From a virus, in IMG/VR virus record IMGVR_UViG_3300010158_000027, positions 217,270-281,269 of that record: DNA of 64,000 nt; one strand, 5' to 3'. Within the stretch, counting starts at the first letter, position 1. Every line of letters starts with the position of its first letter. A program made the translations under genes and the position numbers. This document shows, piece after piece, positions 7,164 through 14,737 of the stretch. The notes beneath the pieces were generated by a model, which was not told the origin of the DNA, searched no databases, and saw only the letters and a program-made list of their open reading frames with translations.

Positions 7164-8582
7164 ATGAAGATAATTATAACTGAAAGCCAATACAAACAAC
7201 TTATCAAAGAGTCTGGAATAAGAGACATAGGTAAGATTAGAGATAGATATAAAAAAGCTAAAATATATTTCCATCAAGATTTGGATGGTGTTACAACAGC
7301 TATCGCTATGAAAGCTTATTTGGAGAATCAAGGTATCAAAGTTGTTGATGCTGAAATTATCCAATACGGAGATAAGGAATGGTCGATAAAGAAACCGGAC
7401 GCTAGTGGTGATGTAATGCCTGTATTGGTGGATTTTGCTCACGGTAAACCAATGTTTGTTATTCATACTGATCACCACGATAGCCAAGCTGGTGTTGAAT
7501 CAGGAACGTCAACAAGTTTTAAAAGTTCAAGATCAAACGTTGAAACAATTTCGCAAAGTATATCACCAAAAGAATTATTTCCGAATGATGATATTATATT
7601 AATTTCAACTGTGGATTCTGCAAACTACGCAGTTCAAAACATTAGCCCTGAACAGGTAATGTCTTACTTATTTAAATTTGATAAAGATTCATCATTAAAA
7701 AGAAATAAAATGTTAATGGGGTTAGTAACAAACAAATTGTTATTAGCATTTAAAAACAAACCAGGGTTCTTAGAAACGTTGGTATTGGATTGTACCCCAT
7801 CATTATTAAACATATTGTTAAGAATCAAACAGATTGTCCAAGAAAAAGGATATGCTGACATTCCACAATTAGAAAAGAACAAAGAAGATTATGTATCTTC
7901 AATGAAGAGTCATAAAAACGTTGAAATGGTTGGAAATATTATCAAACAATATGGAGGGGGTTCTATGTTCAAACCGGGTTCATACGACAGATATACCCCA
8001 TTCAGAAACAATCCTGAAGCTGACTTTATAGTTCTTGCTTGGCCGATGGGATTGGTACAAGCGTCTTGTAATCCATTTAAAGAAAGTAGAGCATTGAAAG
8101 GTGTTAACTTAGGTGAGATTAAAGATGAGGTATTAAGTAGATGGGAATCACAATTAAAATCGAAAGAAATCCCCTTATCAACAATTAAATGGGTGTCTGA
8201 AAGTGGTATGAATTCTGAGTCAGTTGGATTTACATTTAAAGACTTTGTTGCGTTATATGGTGAAAAATTTAAACAAATGGGTAATGGACAGAAATTACTT
8301 GATATATTAGGTAATATAATGACTAAACCATTTAAATCATTATCACCAAAACAAATAGAGTTAATGGATAAAATAACTATTAATGCTTGGGATTTGATAC
8401 AATCTAACAGTGGGGGACACAAATGTATTACAAACATTTCAGGACTTAATTATTTAGGTCGACCGTCAAGACCTGGTAAAAATGATAAAGCGGAAGGTGA
8501 GGATTCTGCATCGGTTAAGTTTACTAAGATGATACAAGATCAATTTGTTAAAGTATTACAAGATAAAATAAATAACCAATAA
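7164..8582 (+). CDS. DHH-superfamily phosphoesterase with packaging-type N-terminus
   Basis: 472 residues. Residues 1-17 are MKIIITESQYKQLIKES, the commonest form of the shared N-terminal peptide. The enzyme part then shows HQDLDG (37-42), VDFAHG (89-94) and HTDHHD (101-106), the metal-binding motifs of DHH phosphoesterases such as RecJ and nanoRNases. Manganese-dependent cleavage of short nucleic acids or cyclic dinucleotides is the usual activity; the substrate here is unknown. Its own TATTTATA box and flanking terminators make it a single-gene unit. I infer that the peptide directs it into the virion. Confidence 0.8.
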   Translation: MKIIITESQYKQLIKESGIRDIGKIRDRYKKAKIYFHQDLDGVTTAIAMKAYLENQGIKVVDAEIIQYGDKEWSIKKPDASGDVMPVLVDFAHGKPMFVIHTDHHDSQAGVESGTSTSFKSSRSNVETISQSISPKELFPNDDIILISTVDSANYAVQNISPEQVMSYLFKFDKDSSLKRNKMLMGLVTNKLLLAFKNKPGFLETLVLDCTPSLLNILLRIKQIVQEKGYADIPQLEKNKEDYVSSMKSHKNVEMVGNIIKQYGGGSMFKPGSYDRYTPFRNNPEADFIVLAWPMGLVQASCNPFKESRALKGVNLGEIKDEVLSRWESQLKSKEIPLSTIKWVSESGMNSESVGFTFKDFVALYGEKFKQMGNGQKLLDILGNIMTKPFKSLSPKQIELMDKITINAWDLIQSNSGGHKCITNISGLNYLGRPSRPGKNDKAEGEDSASVKFTKMIQDQFVKVLQDKINNQ

Positions 8583-8600
8583 TTTGGTGGACATAAATGA

Positions 8601-8633
8601 ATGGTTTACTATATTTATAGTAAACCATTTTTT
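8601..8633 (+). terminator. Strong intrinsic terminator
   Basis: Nearly perfect hairpin (TGGTTTACTATA paired with TATAGTAAACCA) followed by TTTTTT, directly after the DHH gene. The hairpin also contains a TATTTATA sequence, so it could act as terminator for one gene and promoter for the next. Confidence 0.8.
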
Positions 8634-10088
8634 ATGCTTTTAACTAACGAGATTAAGATTAGGATCACTGGTAATGTGGGTGATTATTATAGAAAAAATA
8701 ACATTGATGTTAAGTTTAATGAATATAATGATTTGCCAATTGAGTTGGTTAATCCCCAAAGTCATTTAATTGTTGATGCGGTTTGTGATGTGTGTGGTAA
8801 AGAAGTAAAAATTCAATATAGAAGATATAATCAATCGGTTAATAAAGGTGGGTATTACACTTGTTCTGCTAAGTGTGGTAAAAACAAAATGGAGGAAACT
8901 TTTTTAAAGAAATACGGTTCTAAAAGTATATTTAAAACGGATGACTTTAAAGAGAAAAGTAAACAAAGTAATTTATTGAAATGGGGTTCTGAGCATTTTA
9001 GACAAAGTGAAAAATGGAAAAATGAAAGAGGGTTAGTTGAACAACAAAAAAGAAAAGACACTGTGTTTAATCAATTTTTAGTTGAAAACCCAAAAGTTAT
9101 TGGTCAAGATGAAAACCATTTTATTATTAAATGTGGTGTTCATGGGGAATCTAAAATACCTAAAAATTTATATTCTAATAGAAAGATTTGTAAAACTGAG
9201 TTTTGTTGTGAATGTAATCCAATTGATGGTAATATATCAGGGAAAGAGATTTTGTTATACAAATTAATCGGTGAATTATATGATGGAGAGATTATTCAAT
9301 CGTATAAAATAAATCGTAAAGAAATTGATGTTTATTTACCTGAATTAAAGATAGGGTTTGAATTTAATGGTTTAAGATGGCATTCTGAATTATTTGTTGA
9401 TAATGATTATCATATTAAAAAGACCACATTGTGCCGTGAGAATAATGTTAGATTAATACATGTTTTTGAAGATGACTTTGATTTTAAAATTGATATTGTA
9501 AAATCGATTATTGGTAACATTTTAAAAACATCTAACAAAATTTATGGTAGGAAAACAAATATTAGGGTAATCAAGGATAAAGAAATTGTTAAAGATTTTT
9601 TAAATAAAAATCACTTACAGGGGTTTGTTAATACGAATATGAATTATGGGTTATATTATAATGATGAACTGATATCATTAATGACTTTTATGAAAACAAG
9701 AAAGGTATTGAACAAATCACATAAAGATGGTGAATATGAATTAGTTAGATTTTGTAATAAAATTGGTACCTCAGTTGTGGGTGGAGCTTCTAAATTGTTT
9801 AAACAATTCATTAAAGATTATAACCCAAGTAGCGTTTTATCTTATTGTGATATATCTTGGGCTAATGGTGATTTATATAAAAATCTTGGTTTTGAATTAA
9901 TTGGGGTAAGTAAACCAAATTATTATTATGTTATTAATGGTAAGCGGGAAAATAGGATTAATTACCAAAAACATAAATTGGTTAAAAAGGGACATGATGT
10001 GAATTTGACTGAAGTGGAAATTATGTATGGGTTGGGTTATTATAGAATATTTAATTGCGGAAATGAGAAATATCTATATCTGAACTAA
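8634..10088 (+). CDS. Freestanding homing endonuclease, Vsr/EDxHD-like
   Basis: 484 residues from the ATG at 8634; an upstream in-frame start lies inside the terminator hairpin and is rejected. The N-terminal part has a CDVCGKEV ... CSAKCG zinc-binding pair and a KWGSEHF-type DNA-binding repeat. The central part, IGFEFNGLRWHSE then HVFEDDF, looks like the Vsr-fold EDxHD nuclease of homing enzymes such as I-Bth0305I. The C-terminal domain (ELVRFCNKIGTSVVGGASKL) is one often found in T4-like phage endonucleases. It sits between unrelated genes behind a terminator, as freestanding homing genes do. Confidence 0.72.
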   Translation: MLLTNEIKIRITGNVGDYYRKNNIDVKFNEYNDLPIELVNPQSHLIVDAVCDVCGKEVKIQYRRYNQSVNKGGYYTCSAKCGKNKMEETFLKKYGSKSIFKTDDFKEKSKQSNLLKWGSEHFRQSEKWKNERGLVEQQKRKDTVFNQFLVENPKVIGQDENHFIIKCGVHGESKIPKNLYSNRKICKTEFCCECNPIDGNISGKEILLYKLIGELYDGEIIQSYKINRKEIDVYLPELKIGFEFNGLRWHSELFVDNDYHIKKTTLCRENNVRLIHVFEDDFDFKIDIVKSIIGNILKTSNKIYGRKTNIRVIKDKEIVKDFLNKNHLQGFVNTNMNYGLYYNDELISLMTFMKTRKVLNKSHKDGEYELVRFCNKIGTSVVGGASKLFKQFIKDYNPSSVLSYCDISWANGDLYKNLGFELIGVSKPNYYYVINGKRENRINYQKHKLVKKGHDVNLTEVEIMYGLGYYRIFNCGNEKYLYLN

Positions 10089-10170
10089 ATCCCCAATTTT
10101 AAATCCATACTTTTTACTTGTACTATAACCTCAAGGACGAATTCGTTAGAGTATTAAATTCTAAAATTGA

Positions 10171-10527
10171 TTAATATAGGGACGTCTTTACACTGTCCCC
10201 CACTTTAATTCCTAGTGAATCACAGGTACCACCAACAACCTCCAACACTTGATCACCAACTCCAGCGTAGGATTCACATGACGATTCATCATGACATGGT
10301 GGACAGTCACTATGAATGGATGTAATGGTATCACCATTTATGAATATAATATCTAATGGAGTTATACAATCGTACATCCAAAAACTTTGATCACCATTGT
10401 TTGGTAACATAAAAAACATGCCGTTAAAATTCATATCGAAGGTTTTGTTTTGCATCCCTTCACGTATTGTTTTTGGTGTTGCACAAAGCCTACATTTGAA
10501 TGTGTTTTCATTTATAATAATATTCAT
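10171..10527 (-). CDS. DUF192 family protein
   Basis: 118 residues matching DUF192 (COG1430): TIREGMQNKTF, GMFFMLPNNG, SFWMYDCITPLDIIFI, then YAGVGDQVLEVVGG and the closing GD. The fold is known but not the biochemical role; members occur in bacteria and phages. The first residues MNIIINENTF weakly resemble the shared N-terminal peptide. A TATTTATA box lies 5 bases upstream on the same strand. It is an isolated minus-strand gene facing the homing endonuclease. Confidence 0.85.
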   Translation of the reverse strand: MNIIINENTFKCRLCATPKTIREGMQNKTFDMNFNGMFFMLPNNGDQSFWMYDCITPLDIIFINGDTITSIHSDCPPCHDESSCESYAGVGDQVLEVVGGTCDSLGIKVGDSVKTSLY

Positions 10528-10531
10528 ATAA

Positions 10532-10539
10532 TATAAATA
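10532..10539 (-). promoter_or_regulatory. TATTTATA box for DUF192 gene
   Basis: Minus-strand TATTTATA ending 5 bases before the ATG at 10527; shows that the motif orientation follows the gene, not the plus strand. Confidence 0.55.
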
Positions 10540-10678
10540 CCATTAAATCAGGTAATGGGTACTAAATTTAGGATATCTGATGGAAATATTGAAGTTTTTA
10601 TAAGAAACTTTGGCTTTTGGTGTTTTTAGACGTATTTATTATTACTTCCGTAAAATATTCATTTTTTTTATTTAAACG

Positions 10679-10710
10679 TTTGACAAAACAATTTAATAGC
10701 GTTAGATTTG
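10679..10710 (+). promoter_or_regulatory. Bacteroidota-type promoter P1 of the RNA island
   Basis: TTTG at 10679 and TAGATTTG at 10703-10710, 23 bases between TTG and TA. The sequence just downstream, TGTAAAACAA then a hairpin, is repeated after promoter P2 at 10935. Confidence 0.8.
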
Positions 10711-10718
10711 TAAAACAA

Positions 10719-10734
10719 TTAGGAAACGTCCTAA
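10719..10734 (+). other. 5' leader hairpin, copy 1
   Basis: TTAGGA-AACG-TCCTAA, a perfect 6-bp stem with an AACG loop, immediately after the predicted transcription start. Copy 2 at 10974-10989 keeps the GGA-AACG-TCC core but changes the outer bases on both sides (TTA/TAA to ATC/GAT), which is compensatory. Confidence 0.65.
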
Positions 10735-10771
10735 TAAATAAATCGAATTATTAAATTTAAACGATTAAAAT

Positions 10772-10918
10772 ATGAGTGAAGAAATTGAAGTTGTTGAGAG
10801 CAAAATGTTCTACTACTACGGACCTAACGGAGAAAAACTTTACACACCTAACAGCGAGTTCGCCGCTGCTCAGGCTAGTAAATACGAGACTCACGATGTC
10901 TACGCAGAAAAAGCTTAA
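10772..10918 (+). CDS. Highly promoted micro-protein, 48 aa
   Basis: The frame encodes MSEEIEVVESKMFYYYGPNG and so on to AEKA. It has unusually GC-rich codons compared with other genes here (GAG, TAC, GCC, CAC, GTC), as expected of a strongly expressed gene. It is directly behind promoter P1 and its leader hairpin. The tyrosine-rich YYYGPNGEKLYTPNSEF part may form a small beta-hairpin. I do not recognise a family. Confidence 0.75.
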   Translation: MSEEIEVVESKMFYYYGPNGEKLYTPNSEFAAAQASKYETHDVYAEKA

Positions 10919-10934
10919 AAATGTCCACAAGGAC

Positions 10935-10965
10935 TTGTCTAATTGAAAAAAAAGACTTAACATTG
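10935..10965 (+). promoter_or_regulatory. Bacteroidota-type promoter P2 of the RNA island
   Basis: TTG at 10935 and TAACATTG at 10958-10965 (one mismatch to TAnnTTTG), again exactly 23 bases apart, followed by the repeated TGTAAAACAA and a hairpin. No good coding frame follows, so it should drive the structured RNA. Confidence 0.65.
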
Positions 10966-11905
10966 TAAAACAAATCGGAAACGTCCGATAACGTTCTTTG
11001 AAATTCTAAAACCGACCGAAACAGTCACCACAGTTAAAAAAAGTGAATATAACACCTCCCTTTCTTTAAACGTGAAACTAAATTAAGTCATTGGGCCGTG
11101 TATGGTCCATTAAAATAAACCACGAAAGTGGGATAAAGTGAATTTGCGAGTGTTAGTAGATTTGCGTCTTGGGAAACTGAGGTCGAGTACACAAGTGGGA
11201 TATCATCCGACCTTTAGTATTGAGGGCGACGCTTTAGGGAAAGTGGTTGGATGGAACGGCAATGTGGATTGTCAGTCTGAGGAGGGAACTCCAATAAGAA
11301 TAACCCATAGGTATCAAGCGAAAAATATAAATTCCAAATATATAATTGCGGATACCATTATAAAAGGGGACTTAAAACCGAAAGGTAAGATAAAGAACGA
11401 GTGGTGTCGCTATTATCCCTATCAAAGATCTACCAAGATCTTGATATGAAGTAATCTTAAAATATGGAAATGGGGACATTTCACGAGGTAGTCAGGTATT
11501 CTGTTTTTCAAAAGAAAATGGATCCTAAACGGACCGCTACTTTGATTCATCCACAACACACAACTTATTACTAAATTAAGTAAAATTAACTAAAAATAAG
11601 CAAAAGTGTTCGTTACGATATGACGGAAGTTACCCACCTATTCACTGGCTGTCAGTGGAACGTGATAACCGCAAGTTTGACCGTATTTTTATGAAAAATC
11701 TCTAGGACGTCGAAATCCGAATCAGGACGCAATCTTGATGAGACAGGAGTAGTAAGAGAGTAGTTGTATCGTCAAGGAGTGATTGGTCTAACCAATCGGT
11801 AATGAGTGTTACAGGACAAAATCCTGTGGATAAGAGTAGAATACATAATGACTCAAAAGACACTTAATAAAAACTATAATCTCAGGTTTTTTTTAATATT
11901 CAAAT
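10966..11905 (+). ncRNA. Large structured non-coding RNA (candidate, class not identified)
   Basis: About 0.94 kb with no convincing gene, GC-richer than its surroundings and full of stable stems: 10974-10989; 11092-11109; 11120-11131 (CCAC-GAAA-GTGG); 11164-11168 with 11228-11232 enclosing 11180-11185 with 11208-11213; 11281-11292 (GGAG-GGAA-CTCC); 11421-11445; 11467-11482 (GAAATG-GGGA-CATTTC); 11641-11660; 11781-11797; 11811-11827. Three loops are GNRA tetraloops, typical of RNAs with tertiary docking. It starts at promoter P2 and ends at a tRNA-like gene and a terminator. Position and size recall GOLLD and ROOL, large phage RNAs found next to tRNAs, but I cannot assign it to either. The 103-codon frame at 11138-11449 begins with GTG, crosses several stems and is probably chance. 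Confidence 0.65.
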
Positions 11906-11906
11906 A

Positions 11907-11981
11907 TAGCAGGGGGGAGGTAAGGTATTTCATTGGTCTCATAAGCCAACTCAAGCTGGTTCGATTCCGGTCCGATGCTAC
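11907..11981 (+). tRNA. tRNA-Met/Ile2-like, anticodon CAT
   Basis: Anticodon arm TTGGT-CTCATAA-GCCAA (11933-11949) reads CAT at 11940-11942. T-arm GCTGG-TTCGATT-CCGGT (11955-11971) is intact with wobble pairs. The outer acceptor pairs TAGCA/TGCTA form, but the next two positions are G/A and G/G mismatches, so the acceptor stem is imperfect. It lies at the 3' end of the structured RNA, so RNase P cleavage here would define that RNA's 3' end. CAT could be elongator Met or a lysidine-modified Ile tRNA. Confidence 0.7.
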
Positions 11982-11997
11982 AATATAATTAAACTCT

Positions 11998-12020
11998 ACC
12001 CCAAAAAGGTGGGGTTTTTT
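11998..12020 (+). terminator. Terminator after tRNA(CAT)
   Basis: ACCCC / GGGGT stem followed by six T; ends the RNA island transcript. Confidence 0.75.
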
Positions 12021-12053
12021 CGTTTATAATCCTTACTTTTTCAATTAACTATA

Positions 12054-12061
12054 TATTTATA
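12054..12061 (+). promoter_or_regulatory. TATTTATA box upstream of 12096
   Basis: TATTTATA 34 bases before the ATG at 12096, just after a terminator. Confidence 0.5.
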
Positions 12062-12095
12062 TTGGAAGATAAAAAAATTATAAACAAAAAGTATT

Positions 12096-12608
12096 ATGAA
12101 AAAAATAGTTAGACTAACAGAATCGGATTTAACTGATCTTATTAAAAGAATCGTTGAAGAGTCTGAAAACGATATGAAATCAACAGATGAAGATGGTGAT
12201 AATGAAATGTCCAAACAAGATGCGATAGATTTAATTGCCAAATTCCTTGATAAAAAAGTTTTACCAAAACTAGACGACGAGGAAATACGTGATTTGAAAC
12301 GAAAATCAGCACCAAAACGATCAAGAGGTATTCAAGAAGAAGAAATGGATTCTAAAAGTAGAATGTCAAACTTCAAAGAAAAAATGATGATTAGAGGTGG
12401 TTTAGGTACTGCGGCCGCTGGGGTAATCGCAACACTTAGCGAATTCACAGGTTGGTCTGAATCTGCGATGTTATCAAAAATACATTCATTTATTGAACAG
12501 GCAGGAGCTGGTAATTATGCTGGACCTATTTCAGTAGCTATGGTTGCTGCAGGATTGGCGTTAGCTCTTAAAGGTAAAGACGTACAATACAGAAGAACAA
12601 ACAAATAA
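12096..12608 (+). CDS. LTESDLT-family protein with two hydrophobic segments
   Basis: 170 residues starting MKKIVRLTESDLTDLIKRIV, the LTESDLT form of the shared N-terminal peptide, ending in VEES. The middle is highly charged (residues 25-90). The C-terminal part has two hydrophobic, Ala/Gly-rich segments (about 97-113 and 143-160), which may be membrane-active or a packed helical hairpin. No family recognised. Paralogous N-termini are at 16503 and 17903. I infer a packaged protein. Confidence 0.7.
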   Translation: MKKIVRLTESDLTDLIKRIVEESENDMKSTDEDGDNEMSKQDAIDLIAKFLDKKVLPKLDDEEIRDLKRKSAPKRSRGIQEEEMDSKSRMSNFKEKMMIRGGLGTAAAGVIATLSEFTGWSESAMLSKIHSFIEQAGAGNYAGPISVAMVAAGLALALKGKDVQYRRTNK

Positions 12609-12630
12609 TTAAAAAAAATCATATAAAAGA

Positions 12631-12657
12631 AATCCCCCCAATACAGGGGGATTTTTT
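12631..12657 (+). terminator. Intrinsic terminator
   Basis: AATCCCCC / GGGGGATT stem followed by six T after the 12096 gene; it also lies at the 3' end of the converging minus-strand gene. Confidence 0.8.
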
Positions 12658-12661
12658 GGTT

Positions 12662-12994
12662 TCATCTATTTTTTAAATAACCCTCCAAGATCACAATAAC
12701 CGCATCGATTTCATCCTTGTCCTCGTCACTAACTAAATTTGAATTTTTATTTAGGTACATGTATTTCCATAAAACGAAGTAGTGAAAAAGAAACACCAGG
12801 GACAATGTGAATAACGTCACATTAACGAATATTAAATACGGGATAAAAATTGAAAGAAATGATAAAATAAAATTATAATTTCTTGAATTAGAAAGTGATA
12901 AAAACTTATAAGTTAATATCGTTCTTCTCAATTTTAAAGTTGACACATTTTTATACAATTCAGCTTCTTTTTGGATTTTATCTCTGTCTACCAT
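12662..12994 (-). CDS. Small membrane protein, two TM segments
   Basis: 110 residues on the minus strand. An N-terminal charged helix (MVDRDKIQKEAELYKNVS) precedes two adjacent hydrophobic segments at about residues 42-77 (FILSFLSIFIPYLIF, FTLSLVFLFHYFVLW), then an acidic C-terminal tail. Probably in the inner membrane with both ends in the cytoplasm. It is a lone minus-strand gene between plus-strand units. No family recognised; a role in lysis or superinfection exclusion is possible but unproven. Confidence 0.65.
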   Translation of the reverse strand: MVDRDKIQKEAELYKNVSTLKLRRTILTYKFLSLSNSRNYNFILSFLSIFIPYLIFVNVTLFTLSLVFLFHYFVLWKYMYLNKNSNLVSDEDKDEIDAVIVILEGYLKNR

Positions 12995-13093
12995 GTCTTA
13001 AATTTTTATAAAACAAATATATGAATAATTCACTAACCGGCAATTAATAAATGATATTTTTATAATATTCAAGTGAAATTAATTATTTATTTT

Positions 13094-13123
13094 TTTGTCA
13101 TTGAATTAAAAAGCGTATATTTG
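13094..13123 (+). promoter_or_regulatory. Bacteroidota-type promoter
   Basis: TTTG near 13094 and a perfect TATATTTG at 13116-13123, 5 bases before the ATG at 13128. Confidence 0.7.
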
Positions 13124-13127
13124 TTGT

Positions 13128-13538
13128 ATGAAAAACGGATATAAAGTAGGACGAGCAATATCGGATAACCACATTAAGTCGGTTAAAAAATTAATTAAAG
13201 ACAAAGTTTACGTCGTGGAATCGAACGGAAACCCTGAAGGTTGGATATTTGATTATTATATAAATAACTCGATAATCAAAATCACATCGATTAGAAAGTA
13301 TCGACACGCCAATGAAAGGTACCGAGACGACCTAAAATATGCATATGAAATTGACGTTATTATTGATATGACAAATGCTCGTCACAACTCTGATAGGTAT
13401 AGCGCTAGACGAATGGGTAGTATGTTGAGGGGTCCGTTATTACGAAGAATTGATGATGAGTTAAAATATTTCGGAATCGACGCATGTAGATATGCAACAA
13501 TTTCAAAAATTAATTTCCAAACGGGTAGTTTAATATAA
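13128..13538 (+). CDS. Hypothetical protein, 136 aa, basic
   Basis: 136 residues, rich in Arg, Lys and Tyr, starting MKNGYKVGRAISDNHIKSVK. It looks like a compact mixed alpha/beta protein and, from its charge, may bind nucleic acid. No catalytic motif recognised. It starts right behind a host-type promoter, suggesting early expression. Confidence 0.6.
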   Translation: MKNGYKVGRAISDNHIKSVKKLIKDKVYVVESNGNPEGWIFDYYINNSIIKITSIRKYRHANERYRDDLKYAYEIDVIIDMTNARHNSDRYSARRMGSMLRGPLLRRIDDELKYFGIDACRYATISKINFQTGSLI

Positions 13539-13570
13539 AAAAAAGTATTACATTTGTTTAAATCAAAGAT

Positions 13571-13837
13571 ATGGCGACACTAAAACACATAACGATTATT
13601 CATCCTAAATATGGGGAAATATTGAATGAGACATTCATCGATGAGGTACAATTCAAATTGTTTTTAAAAATGATACACTCGTCTATTGAGTTGAAACAAT
13701 CACTATCTACGTTCAACGGGAAGGACTTTTTGATTCACGTACCAACTGAAATCTTAAAAGAGTGTGTGGTTATAGGTGTAGCAAAAGAGGTGTCGATGGT
13801 TGATGTTATGGTTGCAAAATCTAAGTTGGAAGGGTAG
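13571..13837 (+). CDS. Hypothetical protein, 88 aa
   Basis: 88 residues starting MATLKHITIIHPKYGEILNE, a small alpha/beta protein. A TACATTTG sequence lies 14 bases upstream without a clear -33 partner. Function unknown. Confidence 0.6.
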   Translation: MATLKHITIIHPKYGEILNETFIDEVQFKLFLKMIHSSIELKQSLSTFNGKDFLIHVPTEILKECVVIGVAKEVSMVDVMVAKSKLEG

Positions 13838-13900
13838 TTTCTTTGTTTCTCTTTAAAACAAAGTGGTGGTTGCTCGAATCACAATCCGTGATCGACCCTG
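13838..13900 (+). other. Intergenic stretch with two small hairpins
   Basis: Contains CTTTGTTT / AAAACAAAG and ATCAC-AATCC-GTGAT hairpins before the terminator. It may be a short structured 3' UTR or small RNA; no gene seen. Confidence 0.35.
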
Positions 13901-13929
13901 AAAGGTGAGAGAAATCTCACCTTTTTTTT
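13901..13929 (+). terminator. Intrinsic terminator
   Basis: Perfect 10-bp stem AAAGGTGAGA / TCTCACCTTT with GAAA loop, then a T run. Confidence 0.88.
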
Positions 13930-13939
13930 GTTTGTGTGA

Positions 13940-13947
13940 TATTTATT
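13940..13947 (+). promoter_or_regulatory. TATTTATT box before 13951
   Basis: TATTTATT ends 4 bases before the ATG at 13951, directly after the terminator. Confidence 0.5.
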
Positions 13948-13950
13948 ATT

Positions 13951-14322
13951 ATGAATATTAATGAAATCATAAAAAAGGTATTGAAAGAAGAGTTTCTAAC
14001 GAATTCCTTAATATATGAGGATGAGTTTGGATCGGTCGAAGAGGTTAACATTCTAACTGAAGCGGAGTATCAAGGTAGAAATGTGAGTCTTGGTAAAGTC
14101 ATGCAGGGGGATATTAAAAAGTTTAAGGTTTATGTTAAAAACGATAAAGGAAAAGTCGTTAAGGTGAATTTTGGATTTGGTGGTAAATCTGCACATGGGA
14201 AACGAATGGTTATTAAAAAAAATAATCCTGAACGTAGAAAATCGTTTAGAGCGAGAATGAATTGTGACAGTCCAGGTCCCAGATGGAAACCTAGATATTG
14301 GAGCTGTCGGACTTGGAATTAA
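13951..14322 (+). CDS. Basic hypothetical protein with packaging-type N-terminus
   Basis: The ATG at 13951 gives 123 residues starting MNINEIIKKVLKEEF, a class C packaging-type peptide; an earlier in-frame GTG lies within the promoter box and is rejected. The C-terminal half is very basic with a small Gly-rich run (FGFGGKSAHGKRM) and a conserved-looking end (NCDSPGPRWKPRYWSCRTWN) with two Cys. This C-terminus appears often in jumbo and marine phage proteins, but I cannot name its function. It is followed 11 bases later by another peptide-bearing gene. Confidence 0.65.
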   Translation: MNINEIIKKVLKEEFLTNSLIYEDEFGSVEEVNILTEAEYQGRNVSLGKVMQGDIKKFKVYVKNDKGKVVKVNFGFGGKSAHGKRMVIKKNNPERRKSFRARMNCDSPGPRWKPRYWSCRTWN

Positions 14323-14333
14323 AATAAAAAATT

Positions 14334-14633
14334 ATGGGAAAAATTATAGTAACAGAAAAACAACTAGAACGGATGGTTAGAATTCTAAAAGAAAATGATC
14401 ATGATGGTTCTTATATGGCAAAACAACAATTGTTTACCATAGCCACATTGGCATATAAGATGTGGGAAATGATGGAAGAGGGTGAGGAACTTGAAGATTG
14501 GATGGAAACCAAAATCGCTCAAGCCGAACAATCAATAACCGCAGTTGTTAAGTCTCATATGTATGATGACATTGAAGATAGAGCAAAAGGTAGTGGTGGA
14601 ATCGATCTGGATGGATTGATTATTGGTAATTAA
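14334..14633 (+). CDS. Small protein with packaging-type N-terminus
   Basis: 99 residues starting MGKIIVTEKQLERMVRILKE, ending its leader in ILKEN. The remaining 80 residues form an acidic helical domain (YKMWEMMEEGEELEDWMETK). Likely co-transcribed with 13951. Function unknown; packaging inferred from the peptide. Confidence 0.65.
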   Translation: MGKIIVTEKQLERMVRILKENDHDGSYMAKQQLFTIATLAYKMWEMMEEGEELEDWMETKIAQAEQSITAVVKSHMYDDIEDRAKGSGGIDLDGLIIGN

Positions 14634-14659
14634 CCACACAGTACTAAAATATTATCATT

Positions 14660-14689
14660 CCCCCCTTCTTTATTGACTGGGGGTTTTTT
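14660..14689 (+). terminator. Intrinsic terminator
   Basis: CCCCC / GGGGG stem and six T after the 14334 gene. Confidence 0.75.
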
Positions 14690-14708
14690 ATGTCACTCCA
14701 CCGAAAAA

Positions 14709-14737
14709 CCCAACCATCTTTAGTGGTTGGGATGTAA
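14709..14737 (+). repeat. Left-end hairpin of the TnpB element
   Basis: An imperfect palindrome, CCAACCA-TCTTTAG-TGGTTGG. The sequence TCTTTAGTGGTTGGG is almost identical to the one just after the tnpB stop (TCTTTAGTGATTGGG). Paired subterminal hairpins are typical of IS200/IS605-type ends. Confidence 0.5.

Noticed and set aside
8601-8633. Upstream start of the homing endonuclease
   Set aside because: The first 11 codons form the perfect terminator hairpin; the ATG at 8634 is preferred.
10555-10629. 24-codon frame MGTKFRISDGNIEVFIRNFG
   Set aside because: Short, no good leader and next to divergent promoters; noted only.
11138-11449. 103-codon reading frame starting with GTG
   Set aside because: It runs through several stable hairpins, has no A-rich leader or domain, and the GC-rich sequence behaves like structured RNA.
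10966-11905. RNase P RNA, group I or group II intron
   Set aside because: I looked for the conserved P4-type AGxxGGAAAGTCC, group I P/Q/R/S and domain V-type elements and saw no good match.
11806-11988. 60-codon frame over the tRNA(CAT) region
   Set aside because: It covers the tRNA-like gene and two hairpins; chance open frame.
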